From Siphonodentalium dalli (lineage: Eukaryota; Mollusca; Scaphopoda; Gadilida; Siphonodentaliidae): a DNA stretch of 64,000 nt. Below the pieces are notes generated by a model that was not told where the DNA came from, searched no databases, and was given only the letters and a program-made list of their open reading frames with translations. The stretch is from contig CP136065.1 of NCBI GenBank assembly GCA_032622095.1, forward strand, positions 64,713,094 through 64,777,093. The letters are read 5' to 3'. This document shows positions 22,135 to 33,549 of this stretch, in pieces (the stretch's first letter is position 1; each line of letters begins with the position of its first letter). A program made the translations under genes and the position numbers.

Positions 22135-22193
22135 ATATATAGCTTACAACTACACTGGTGATCTGGCATTGACAGCATTTACATATATATACA

Positions 22194-22902
22194 ACTAGAA
22201 GGTGACCCGGCTTTGACCTTGAATTGTCCATTTTGAAGGTCAAGGTCAAGTGGGGTCACGATTTGACCAGTCCAAAACACTGCCCGGACAAAAGTACCCG
22301 ATAAACGTTCCCGTCGAAATCCATCCGGTTTTACCCGATTTGACCTTGAATTTATTATTTTGAAGGTCAAGGTCAGGGTCACGATTTGACCCGTCCAAAA
22401 CACTCAGTTGACAAAAGTACCCACATGTATCAAATTTCGTCGAAATCCCATCAAAATTGGCGATTTGACCTTGAATTGACCCGATTTCAAGGTCAAGGTC
22501 ACGTCGCACGGGCAAATGAATATGCTTATGAGACTCCACATACGAATGTACCCCCGGATACCAAGTTTCATTGAAATCCCGTAATATTTGGGCATTTGAC
22601 CTTGAAATGACCCGATTTCAAGGTCAAGGTCACGTCGCACGGACAAATTAATAGGTTTATGCCACTCCCCGGCCGAAGATAACCACACATACCAAGTTTC
22701 ATTGAAATCCCGTGATATTCGGGCATTTGACCTTGAAATTACCCGATTTCAAGGTCAAGGTCACGTCGCACAGGTAAATTAATAGACCCATGCCCCCCCC
22801 CCCCCCCCATACCAAGTTTCATCGAAATCGGCTGGGCCGTTTTCGAGTTCATCGCGAACACACAGACACACAGACAGACAGATCTTCCAAAATATATAAT
22901 AG
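22194..22902 (+). mobile_element. Pearl/Helitron-like element with TCAAGGTCA tandem units
   Basis: Starts ACTAGAAGGTGACCCGGC and ends with an ACACAGACAGACAG microsatellite and CTTCCAAAATATATAATAG. Between are tandem units of about 133 bp (GGTCACGTCGCAC at 22496, 22629 and 22761) built around TTTGACCTTGAAAT and its inverse ATTTCAAGGTCAAGGTCA. A run of about 17 C occurs at 22791-22808. A 5' segment, tandem core, microsatellite and 3' segment is the layout of mollusc 'pearl' elements, now regarded as non-autonomous Helitron relatives. Confidence 0.75.
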
Positions 22903-23566
22903 ACTAGAAGGTGACCCGACTTCGTCCGGGCTATTCAAAAACCAAATTTCAAGTCGATAGCTCCACCCGTTTCCGAGATCTGGTCTGCGCATGCATGTCC
23001 GGGGCAAGATACATTCACATACCAAATTTCAAGTCGATAGCTCCACCCGTTTCGGAGATATATAGCCCAATGTCATTTGCGGATACCTCGGCGGTGATGA
23101 GTTAACGCGACATCGGCCGGTTAAGAGTTAACGCGATCACGTCACGATCTGTTGATGGCGTAATATATTTACGCAATGTTTTTCGATGAGCGAAGCATGG
23201 TCCTGCGTTCTTCCCGATAATTAAGGTAGAAACTTTAAACGTACACAGGCGTGTGATACATCATTGGAAAGATGAAGCGCCACAGATTCTAACCGTGCAA
23301 ATTATATGACTGGCAATTTATTATTCGCGCTATATCGAATCGATTTGTGAGCACCGAACTGAAATATATTAGCGCAAAACGGCGTAAAAACATATTTGAC
23401 CTCGGCACGTGAAAAGTTGAGCTCGGATCTGAAAATTAATAGGCCTATGCCACTTCCCGACAGAAAATACCCCCACATACCAAGTTTCATCGAAATCGGC
23501 TCGGTCGTTTTCGAGTCCATCGCGATCACACACACAGACACACAGATCTTCCAAAATATATAATAG
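22903..23566 (+). mobile_element. Second pearl/Helitron-like element, head to tail with the first
   Basis: Starts ACTAGAAGGTGACCCGAC, has the block AAATTTCAAGTCGATAGCTC twice, and ends with ACACACAGACACACAG and CTTCCAAAATATATAATAG like its neighbour. The core blocks are those of 44498-45883 while the tail is shared with 22194-22902, so it is a mosaic of two subfamilies. Confidence 0.75.
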
Positions 23567-24087
23567 ATTATTATTTCAGTTATTGTATATATCACTATTT
23601 GCGTGAGTCGATCGGCAGAGAGATTCGTGATTTTATAATGAATATGTTACTTACATAATCCATATGTAATATGATGCTAAAATGTTTACTGAAATATCTC
23701 ATGTATATAGTGTATATATGTTTTGTGTATGTTCCACCTTAAATAGTGGCTTTACGCATTAAACAATTCAATTCAGAGCTCAAGTTCCCTATTATGTCAC
23801 CCAGAATAATTCCCATGAAATTATTGTCATTATTATGTCAGTATGTTTAATCTCATTTAGCATTAACAACATACATATACCGTAATACATCAACAACCAA
23901 CAAACAAGACATACATGCAATCAACACTCAAATCCAGATACACGTTATGAAGGCGTAGTCATCATCGCAAAGAGAACATATGTAAATCAATAGTGGTGAG
24001 AAAATGACTGAAAAACATTTTCAAGTCTTATTTCTCATTGGTACATCTGCGATCGTAGTTCAGTGAAAGCTGTGACGCTCTAACATT
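23567..24087. other. AT-rich DNA, nothing recognised
   Basis: Short ATG/TGT-rich text with no open exon or repeat end that I could place. Confidence 0.5.
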
Positions 24088-25629
24088 ATGTCGGTGGGCT
24101 TCTAAAAGGTCGTACCTGCCATTTTGGCGCGAAACTTTTTGTTTCATTTTTCGGAATCTACGGGTTCTATTACATAAGTTTCTCTCATATAATTTGTCAA
24201 TATTTCAAGTATAAATGCAATTTTTAGATGTTTATCAGGGGAAATTTTAGTTCTAAAATTATTCGTTAATTCTAAAATGGCGTATTTTTTATTTTCTAAA
24301 CCGTTCCTGATAGGGTAATTACGTGCGCTCGCGCAACAGTATGGCGATCAGACAGATTCGTACGTTGGTGTCACCCTACTCCGTTTCACTCCATGACGTC
24401 ACCAAAAACGACGTAAAACCTCGTGGCGTTCTGACATTTTTACTGTGCCGCGTTTTTGCTATGTTTATTTTATGTGTTGTTTTCGATTATTTGTTTGTCG
24501 CCGATATCGCCATTTGTCGGGATTCCCTGTTTCTATATTTAAAACTGGCATGCTCGTAGTGAGCGTCGATTCGATTTTTTCTCCCAGGTCAAAATACGTC
24601 AGAGTTATGACAAAAATAGATCGACCTACATTTTCTCCATCAGAACTCTACATCAAAGAGTCTATAGACTCCTTTGGGACCTACATATACTCCTTAATTT
24701 GGGTATTTTTACTTATAATTGGGAAGTTTTATCATTTTTGGTTTGTGCGAAGACCTCTTTTTATCGTGCGGGAAAAGAGAGACATTCAAAACGCGATTTC
24801 GTAATTCGACGCAATAGGCTGAATAGCCTAACCTTCAGCCGAGTTCCGGGTCAAATACGACGAATGACGTAACACAAGACAAAACGCATTGTTGACACCG
24901 TTTGAAGAGTTTATTATTACATAAAATGATCGTTATTGATTAATTATTGATTAATTATTTATATTTACTGTTGCATATTGGCTGCTATCAATATTTACAC
25001 AAATGGTATTAATTATTTCTTATAATTGCTCCTTTGGTCAACTTTGACTATCGGAAAATCAAAATCAAAATATGCCGCTGAAAAAAATGTAATCGATATT
25101 AAAGTCTCATCCTTTCGGCAACATGGAATTGGTTTTAATTACTTAAATGATTAATATAGTAATTTGCCTTTTATCTGTGATGAAATGAGAAATGGTAATT
25201 GTCTTTTTTTGCTAACATTAAATTAAATTAAATAAATTAAGTAAAATACAGTGAAATTATTTTTTTTAATTATTGTTTATTACATTTTTGCGCACGTTGG
25301 CATCTCTCTGAGTGCATTCTAGTTCTGATTGGATTGTATTCTGAGTGATGGAGACAATCGAAGCCGCGGGAATGGTCAAAACTAAAATGTCGTATAGATA
25401 AGATTTCGATTTTTAACTTCTAAAGTGTCGTATAACATAATCAAATAATGTTTTCTCATCAACTAGAAGATATTTGAATATGAAAGTGTGTCTATTATAA
25501 CAACTGTGATATAAAGTGTAAGTGTGCAGTTATTGGCAGATACCAAATTCTAGTTCCAGATATAAATAGTTTTTGTGTCTCCTGAACAATTTGACTTTCC
25601 TAAGTTACGATATTTTAGAAGCCCATCGA
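24088..25629. mobile_element. Element of about 1.5 kb with inverted GTCGGTGGGCTTCTAAAA ends
   Basis: Left GTCGGTGGGCTTCTAAAAGG and right TATTTTAGAAGCCCATCGAC match as inverses over about 25 bp with few differences. Two overlapping open frames inside (24323-24559, 24445-24804) have no motif I know. No target duplication is obvious, so element status is an inference from the ends. Confidence 0.5.
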
Positions 25630-25651
25630 CGATTGCTCAACAAACGATTGA

Positions 25652-26110
25652 TTAACCCTTTCTGTAGTAAATGGATTCTCCCAGTCAGTTAAAAAGTGTA
25701 CATCAGAATGGTCTATTATTGATTTGGAGGGGTGTGCAGGTAATATACGCAGACGATAGATAAATAACAATGCAGAATGGGTTTATTTATTGAGGGAAAT
25801 GTTTAGATAATAAGTTGTTAAAGTGACCCAAGGCACTCACAGTTCGCAAATGTACACTAAATATATAAGTCTGTAAAAACATCACCACTAAGAGGAACAT
25901 GGGGAAATAGATCAACATTGTTTTCATAATCATTATTGATAGTTCTCCAATACCATAATTTCGCACGTTGAAGCCATTGTTATGTAAACAAAATTGTTAC
26001 AGTGATTTATCGCCAAACATCGCTAATCTTATAGATTCAAATATTTTATTAAGAATATGATTTTCAGAATATTTTTCAATGCTTTGACCTTTTCCAATGT
26101 TTATATAGTC
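25652..26110. mobile_element. TTAACCCTTTC-end repeat, rearranged
   Basis: TTAACCCTTTCTGTAGTAAA begins at 25652 and the next about 200 bp are the inverse of the right part of 14505-14963 (GAATGGTCTATTATTG, GGGGTGTGCAGG). From 25840 the text instead follows 14395-14650 in direct orientation (GATTTTCAGAATATTTTTCA). The result is a rearranged version of the same family. Confidence 0.6.
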
Positions 26111-26120
26111 TGGTCAATAA

Positions 26121-27528
26121 CAGGTTTGACCCATTATAAATTTGGACTAAGTTGGTTTTATTCCATTTTGAAGAGGAATATATCCTCTATAACATATATA
26201 AAATCCGCTTTAAAAATCCGCTTTGAACATTTTTGAATCACATTTTTCTACAATATCCCTCACCGGTGACACAAGAACACATTAATCCTCCATCCGATAT
26301 ATACCAGTTTGTGTGAAATTAGAATACGGGAGCGAATAAAGTGACAAGGACTGAAAATAATGCAATCGCGGCCATGAAATGGCTGCCAAAATGGCCGAAA
26401 CTCCAAGCCACGCAACGACGAAAGCAACGTATTGGATAACCACCTAGAAATGAAAATACGTATTGGTAATTTACAAGTATGTTGTTAAATATCTTTAAAG
26501 GTACACATATCATTAAGATATATACATCTGAAAGATTTATCGGTCACTGCAACGCAAGTTAAATTCTTATGATTTACGTCTTTGAAGTTCGGGTTTTAAT
26601 CTGCATAGAATGCATCCAACAGTCAGGCCAAACTATAATTTCGCCATGCAACACATGCACGAAAACATTTTCGCCACACAGTGCGTGGTAGTTTCATTTG
26701 GTATGATGACTAATTATTGAATGTAACGCAGAAATTGAAGTGCACATCATTGCAGTGTAAATACTAGTTACATTTCCGGAATTTTCAACGCTCTGCATGA
26801 TAATAAACCATACACGTATGTCGTAATGCTGATTGTACTACAAAGAAACATCTTCAATAGATTACCACCCCATCTCACCAGACCGAAGATACGGTACATA
26901 CTACAATTTATTTAAGACCAATTTTCATGCTGCTACCAAACAGGTATCTTAGTAGACAATTATTTTGTTTAATTAAACATATATCACACGATTCAAGAAT
27001 AACAGTATAGATACAACTGAGTTATTTTTCTATTTCTGGGCGCCCAAAAAGTCCAGATTTAAACGTCGTATGAGACAATATTTTCGCTTGCTCTCTCGCG
27101 AGATACATTGGAGAGAATTCGTACACCTATCAAAAGTTTCCCTAATACTCTGAAATCATTCTTCCTGGCATCATTCGAGGGCTTTTTCACTCATATAGAA
27201 CTAGCTATTCAATTTCCCACACATTGTAAATTTCATTCGATTTTGTCCATTTTTGGCAGTCATTTTGGGGACAGACATTCTACGGATATGATTTAATGAT
27301 GACTAAGCATTGTTTGTGTGTATTTTATTACTAATTTGGCATTAGTTGGTGCACCTACCACTGAAATTCATAAGTTTTCGATACCAACTGCCATCATGGA
27401 TGCCATCTTGGATTACAAAAAAATTCAAAGCGGATTTTAGCGGGTTTTGGATATGTTTTAGAGGATATATTCCTCTCTTCAAAATGGAATAAATCAACTT
27501 AGTCCAAATTTGTTCTAGGTTGACCCTA
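26121..27528. mobile_element. Element of about 1.4 kb with 110-bp terminal inverted repeats
   Basis: 26121-26238 and 27410-27528 are inverse copies: TTTGGACTAAGTTGG, TTCCATTTTGAAGAGGAATA, TATCCTCTA, AAATCCGCTTT with small differences. The interior has two short open frames (26319-26513 minus, 27108-27296 plus) without recognisable domains. Long arms and an unrelated interior suggest a DNA transposon whose gene has been replaced or deleted. Confidence 0.7.
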
Positions 27529-27799
27529 ATATTTCATTTTATCGAGAAGACTATTACCAGTCAAGTTATCTAATTGGAGTGATTTGACTTTTATCGGTAA
27601 TGTTTTTGACATCCAATATCTGAGACTTATTAATAACGAAAGTAAGAATAGAGTCAATCTATTTTTCACGTACATTTTGATGATAGTTGTTTTACAGACT
27701 TTTATGTTATTTCTCATGAACAAAATAGAAGGCATTGAATCCCTTTAAATTGAATCATGATCGTTTACTTGAAAAAAAAACAAGAAGAAGCTATTGGTG

Positions 27800-27960
27800 A
27801 ATTTAGATTTCGTATAGAATTGCGACGAATTTGAGATCCATTTTATCACATAATCACATTTTAGCAAGGAAAATCGATCTTGAAACGGCTGGAGTTAAAC
27901 AAAAATAATAATATTGATTTCCTTATCACAACCAAAGAGGAAGTACAGACTTCAAGAAAA
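27800..27960 (+). repeat. Dispersed repeat, copy of 4205-4367
   Basis: TTTCGTATAGAATTGCGACG, TTAGCAAGGAAAATCGATCT and CAAAGAGGAAGTACAGAC in the same order as at 4205-4367. Confidence 0.75.
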
Positions 27961-28689
27961 AATATAGTTTCATTTTAAATGTGTTTTTTATGTTGACAAA
28001 ATTGTTGAACCACCATTACCACCATCGTTATATCACAGTCAACACTAAATAACCCAACACAAATTGAATATCATTATTATATTCTAATTAACATACCAAT
28101 AACGTTTCGGCATTTGCCACCAATATCATTGCGCTAAGCTCTTACGTCATTAAGCGTGCCGATAATACACGTGTGTCTTACTATAAACTATGAGGCCTGA
28201 TTTAGAAGCTAAGTATGTGATCAATGAATGTACATAAATTTTATAACATCTTTCATCTCAAACTGATTGAACTAAATGATAGTTTTGCCCAACCAATTGT
28301 AGCGAACCTGGGAATTAGAATGCCAATGTTTCGTAATATAGAGCCGGGAACATAGAATAACGATCAATTCTACGGTAGTCTGTCGTGTCGACTAGGAGCT
28401 CACACGAAGACGTTAAATAAGAATTTGATTAGCAGTAAGTCATTCCTTGAATCTCTACTCTGCTTCGCGTCGCTCACGATCATGGAATTTCCCCGCAGGT
28501 AATAAATACAATGTTTATTGCGAAATCGGCTGACAAAGTTCGCCTAAATGTAATCTCGAGCTGGTACCATCCCTTACTGTGAAGTACATTATTAGGGAAC
28601 CAATAAATGCAATCCCTGTGTCGATTTCTGGTCGAGTTTGTTTTCTTCAAAATCTCGACCTATAGTTTGGCGAGGTCGGTTCGCGGTCG
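27961..28689. other. No gene recognised
   Basis: AT-rich non-coding DNA. Nothing beyond scattered short words could be placed. Confidence 0.5.
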
Positions 28690-29165
28690 GTCGGTGGGCG
28701 TCGATTTGACTACATACTGGCGATTGAACAAATATCAAGTGATGCTGTTGATATTTGGTATATGAGACTTGCTGGACAATATCTTGATCTACTTCGAAAC
28801 CGACCAGGTCGGCCTACTTCGGGCGGAGTTATGATCCTTAATTAGTCAACCTTAGTTAATATTGATCGCGATAGCGTGATAACTTGAACAAATATCAACT
28901 GCATGGTTATTTATATTCGGTGATACTAGCTCAACAATGTCTTCATCGAGTTCGAACACCGACCAGGTCCGCATACTTTGGCGTATAGTTACGTCCTTAA
29001 TTGGTTAATTTTTGTGAAGTTTGATCGCGATAGCGCGGTAACTTGAACAAATATCAACTGATTTTCTCGTATAATGCGACTTGCTCAACAATTAAAGCCT
29101 TCGTCGAGTTCGAAAAATCGGCCCTTAATTTGTTCAATTTTTAATTAATTTTGAACACAATAACT
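28690..29165. repeat. Tandem repeat, about 160 bp unit, three copies
   Basis: TTGAACAAATATCAA occurs at 28724, 28884 and 29043. Each unit also has GATCGCGATAGCG (last two), a GCTCAACAAT-like block, a CGAGTTCGAA-like block, CGACCAGGTC (first two) and CCTTAATT. No coding content; resembles the tandem cores of pearl-like elements but I see no element ends. Confidence 0.75.
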
Positions 29166-29553
29166 TTGGCGAGGTCGGTTGTCAGACTTCCTCACAGTGT
29201 TGTGTATGATAGCCAGTTACAATTAACGCATATTCAATACAAGCCCATGTTTCGCATATAGCTACCGCAACTCGACCCCGCATCTCTGATGTTTCAGTGT
29301 TATAAAGTTCCCAACCAGAAGAGGTCAGAACATCAAAACCTTCCCAGATTGTGAACTGGTGAAGTATGATCTATACTGCCTTGGTCAGAGTGGAGATTCA
29401 TGGCATAGGCTAGATTAGCTGCTAACGTATGGAGGAAGCAGCCACGCGTGGCTGCCTGTTGAACTGTTGATCATTGATTGAGTGCACCACCCCTATATAT
29501 ACTCCAATGAATCCTGAATACAAGTTAACAGAGCGGTGAATCATGCGTACCAG

Positions 29554-30096
29554 TTAAAGGGATACTGTACTCAAATGTTGTTGTTGGTTTCTATAGTCTC
29601 TGAGTCGTAGAATAAGGTAACCAGATTTCCATTATTTTAAAGTCTGTTGAGTACTAAGTAATGTTACGGATGTCAGATTAGCCGGAATGCGAAATTACCA
29701 ATTGTCGTTATCGAGTAAATTTTGGACAGTTCTCATGCAAACGTATCAAATAAATGTTATTTTATATGAATAGTGGTCATACTCATTTAAGTCATTGTAT
29801 ATATAGTCACTAATCAGTGAGTGGCTTGAGTTTACGCCCCGTATCAACATATGTTTTACACGATCATGTGTGCCACGCGTTGCCCAATCCTCTATCGGTG
29901 AATTATTTTTGATTACGTCTTGTACACGGAAATTCGTAATTTAATTTATATCAAATTATTAACTTTGATTTTAAGATATCATATTAACCTGAACGTTTAC
30001 AGAATACATTGTTTTCTATATATTATCGATATTAGATCGTTGTTATCACTGCAATGGGAATGTATTGGAAATGGCGTATACACAGTACCACTTTAA
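29554..30096. mobile_element. TTAA-flanked MITE, first unit of a tandem dimer
   Basis: Starts TTAAAGGGATACTGTACTC and ends CAGTACCACTTTAA. Non-coding interior with GTTGTTGTTGGTTTCTATA and GTTTACAGAATACAT. It shares the TTAA at 30093-30096 with the next unit. Confidence 0.8.
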
Positions 30097-30692
30097 AGGG
30101 GTACTGTACCCAAGATGTTGTTGTTGGTTTCTATAATCCCCGAGTCGGAGAATAATGTAACAACTTTTCCATTTTTTGAAAGTTTGTTGAGTACGAAGTA
30201 TTGTTACGGATGGCAAATTTACCGGAATGCAAAAATACAAATTGTCGTTGTCGAGTAATTTTTGTAAAGTTTTCAACCAAATGAATCAAATAAACATTAT
30301 ATTATATGGTTAGTAGTCCCATATACTCATTTAAGTTAGTGTACCGTCACTAGTCAATGAGTGGCTTGGGTTTTCTCCCCGTATAAGCATAATGTTTCAA
30401 ACGATCGTGTGTGCAATTGTTTTCCTAATCCAATATCCCTCAATTATAATTTGATTACGTTTTGTACACGGAAATTCGAATTTTAAGAGACGCCATTTTA
30501 TGGCTGGAGCCATAAAATCAATTTATATTAAATTATTAACTTTTAAATTATTAAATTTTAAGATAGCCTATTAACCTGAGCGTTTACAGAATACATCTTC
30601 GACTCAAATTACTTATATTTCTATATAGTATCGATAATAGATCGTTGTTATCACCGGGAATTTATTGAAAATGGCGTACAGTACCCCTTTAA
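30093..30692. mobile_element. TTAA-flanked MITE, second unit of a tandem dimer
   Basis: Starts TTAAAGGGGTACTGTACCC and ends GTACAGTACCCCTTTAA, which are inverse. The interior follows 29554-30096 throughout with point differences and small insertions such as GCCATTTTATGGCTGGAGCC near 30492. A clean head-to-tail dimer. Confidence 0.85.
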
Positions 30693-30925
30693 GCTAATAT
30701 GGAATAAAAGTTTAAGTGATTTCACACTAATATCATAGTTTTTACACATTTACGGAAGCAATATCCATAACTCAGCGTTTTAGCGCCATCGAAATGGTAT
30801 AACAGTTTAGCATATAACAATTCGATGACGCTATAATAGTTGCCGTACATGTGTGCTGAAAAATAATATAAATTTGTTTCTATAAAAGTTGCGTAATAGC
30901 GCGCTAGCATCTGTTCAGCTTCTAT

Positions 30926-31110
30926 ATCCCCTAATTAGCAGAAGATAAAATGTATAATTGAGGTGATTAATGGGTGAACATCAACTTCAACTGGGAAACT
31001 TCAATCTTATGCTAGGTCTCTCATAGCAGAATGAGGTTCCCAGAATGGTGCATTTTGGTGACGGAAAATTCACCGTCTGTGGACTTCATTCTGCAAATAA
31101 CAGACACTAT
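30926..31110. mobile_element. hAT-like MITE, second subfamily
   Basis: TATATCCCCTAATTAGCAGA, AATGGGTGAACATCAACTTC, GGGAAACTTCAATCT, then GAGGTTCCCAGAATGGTG and the inverse arm and GCAAATAACAGACAC. The hairpin is shortened. Confidence 0.7.
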
Positions 31111-31533
31111 TTCAAGTTTTGTTACTATGAATGTTTTAAGGTCATGTACCGTCTGTCAAAGTAGCAAGTTTTAATAAGTTTTTAATTTTGTCAGTCTATC
31201 AAACTATCTAATGATCGTCTCTGATAAAGAACATGATTCAAAGGAGGTAGATCATCAAGACAATTCTCAATTGTGGTCTATTTTTCTCTCGTTTTCAACC
31301 TAAAACTGGTGGATGCTTTTGTGGATTTTCGCAATACCTGTGTCATGCGCATGATATTTTTTGCAAGAATTTTTTTTAAATTTAATTTGCTTCGTAAACT
31401 GAAAATAAGTTTCGGAAATTTTGACTAATTTGGTGTCAAATCTTACGGTAGATCTTTAAAGTGGTGATAATAGCCCAAACATGTTCAGGATACTACGTTT
31501 TTAGTTCGCAGTTTTGTACAAGGAACCAGTCTA

Positions 31534-31968
31534 TTAAAGGCCCACTTAATTTTCGAATTCCCAGATCACATTATATACAACAAATTCCATATTATAATAA
31601 TACCATTTGAAAGGGGAAGCTCCAAAACATTATATTATCGACTTATCCGGTCGAATAAACTATGAATATATTGTTTTTGTCAAGGTACCGACGTGTGTTA
31701 TGTGCTTAATTTTTTATCTGGTCTGTACTGCCAGTCTATTATTCTGAATGGAAGAGGGATATCTCTATCTCTTAGTTGTGAATTATAATACATTTGGGTA
31801 GATAACGTGGAATTCTTGGGGTGAATCTGAGAATATCTATCACTTTGTGGACACTCCTATAGGCTACAGCTGTTCCGTATTCGTGTGCAATATATATACT
31901 TTAGTGCTCTTCTAAATGGTACATACTATGGAATATGTTGTATATACGAACAATAAGTGGGCCTTTAA
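31534..31968. mobile_element. TTAA-flanked MITE with TTAAAGGCCCACTTA ends
   Basis: Left TTAAAGGCCCACTTAATTTT and the right end inverse of TTAAAGGCCCACTTATTGTT differ at two of the first 22 positions. 435 bp, non-coding. Confidence 0.85.
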
Positions 31969-32040
31969 ACAAGAGACGTTGAGTGTGCGCCATTAAACAG
32001 ACACGACAGTCACACAAACAACGGCTAACAAAAGCTCATA

Positions 32041-33116
32041 TCAGGGCCTGTTTAGACGATACCGGGCTAGCCCGGCCAACTGAACCAGTCCGATTAACCG
32101 AGCCGAGAGCGTGAGATGTTTACATGACAAAAACGTTATCCCGGGACCAGACTGTCTGGAGAAAGTTCGTATTACCAATCACAGGTAATGATGTCGTAAC
32201 ACCTTCATTCCAATAGGCACGCGCTGTTGTACGTGCGTGATTCCATAAAATAGCGAACCATTTCCAAAGATTATCTCAAATTTGTTTTTTCTTACAAAAG
32301 AATCATAAACATATTGAGAACAGTATACGATTTGTCTCGAACATAACATTTTCATCAGCAGATAGTGAGTACAATCACGCAGATGTATATCTCATTTTAT
32401 AGAATTTTATCGGTTTTGTGAGTGTCATTTTGAAACATTACTCTATGTCCAATTAGCTATGCCGATCACTCTCAGCCCGGCTCGAAGTGTTTATATGAGA
32501 ACAATCTGGCTCGGTTAAGAGGGAGGTAAAGTGACCCATTTTGAATGGTGATTTCCATGCAAATCTGCCGAGCAAAAGATACAGAGTTGCACACCCTTCT
32601 GAATATGATTTGATGTGGTGTTGAGGCAACAGTTATTTATATGGCGGGTCCGCTTGAAACATGTTCCATTATAATGCTGGTGTATTTATTTTTTAATTTT
32701 ATATTGATTTTTCAAATGTAGGGCATGTGATGTAATTCCAGAAAGATTTCTCAAAAATAAATTTATTGCAAAATGTTATAATTTACCTAGCGCACAAACC
32801 AGTTAAATGTTAGGCCTGTTCCGTGATATGCCTGGTTTGGTTCACGGACAACTGCTACATACATAACATAACTTTTGCTCCGAAAAATTGCATGGAAATC
32901 CCCATTCAAGATTGGTCAGTTGACCTCCATCTTAAGCGGGCTAGCCGGGCTATAAACAGGTCTCACTAACCGAGCTGGCTCGATTGACAGGGCTGGCTCG
33001 CATACTATAAACGGAAACGATATTTAACATGCGGCAGTATAGGAGACCGCGCTAGCCCGGCTTACAGACCCAGCCCTGTTAGCCGGGCCTGCTCGGCCAT
33101 ATAAACACCTCCCTTA
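32041..33116. mobile_element. GC-rich repeat of GGGCTAGCCCGGC motifs, split by a TTAA element
   Basis: Many CCGGGCTAGCC / GGCTCGGTTA words at both ends (32060-32110, 32475-32515, 32936-33105), with GGGCCTGTTTAGACG at the left and GGCTATAAACAGGTCT and CATATAAACACCTCC at the right acting as inverse ends. The unusual local GC richness contrasts with the AT-rich surroundings. No coding frame. Confidence 0.65.
32515..32935. mobile_element. TTAA-flanked MITE nested in the GC-rich repeat
   Basis: Left TTAAGAGGGAGGTAAAGTGA, right inverse of TTAAGATGGAGGTCAACTGA, followed inwards by matching ATTTCCATGCAA blocks and GAGCAAAAG. Removing it rejoins GGCTCGG-TTAA-GCGGGC of the host repeat, so it is younger. 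Confidence 0.85.
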
Positions 33117-33198
33117 GATATCAATGGTCATTGTATCAATTGTATCAGCTTTGAGATGCAAACTTATTATTAAAATGTACTGTTGCTTCCATTAAGTA

Positions 33199-33411
33199 GA
33201 GCAATGCCCTAAATAATCGACCCCTTAACCACAGCAGAGTTATGGGTAACTGTTCAGGATTTAGTCGGAAATATGGCTTGTTGCCATTCATCGGAAAGCT
33301 CTCGGTGAGAGCTTTCCGATGAATGGCAACAAGCCATATTTCCGAATAAATACTGAAAAGTTACCCATAATTCTGCTGTGGTTAAGGAGTCGATTATTTA
33401 GAGCATTACCG
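33199..33411. mobile_element. TA-flanked palindromic MITE, copy 4
   Basis: Near-perfect palindrome with TA at 33197-33198 and 33412-33413, central hairpin AAAGCTCTCGGTGAGAGCTTT-like. It lies 138 bp beyond the stop codon of the minus-strand TMEM272-like gene, so it may lie in the 3' untranslated region. Confidence 0.88.
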
Positions 33412-33549
33412 TAGAAACTTAGACAGTTGTTGCAGAAGTTCGCCCATTAGACTGGTTCTTGTCCTAAGTGAAGTCGCCGCTCGATAAGTAGTAACCTGAT
33501 CCTCTTTGTGACAATGACTGATCAGGAGATAATCTGCGTATACAGAAGG

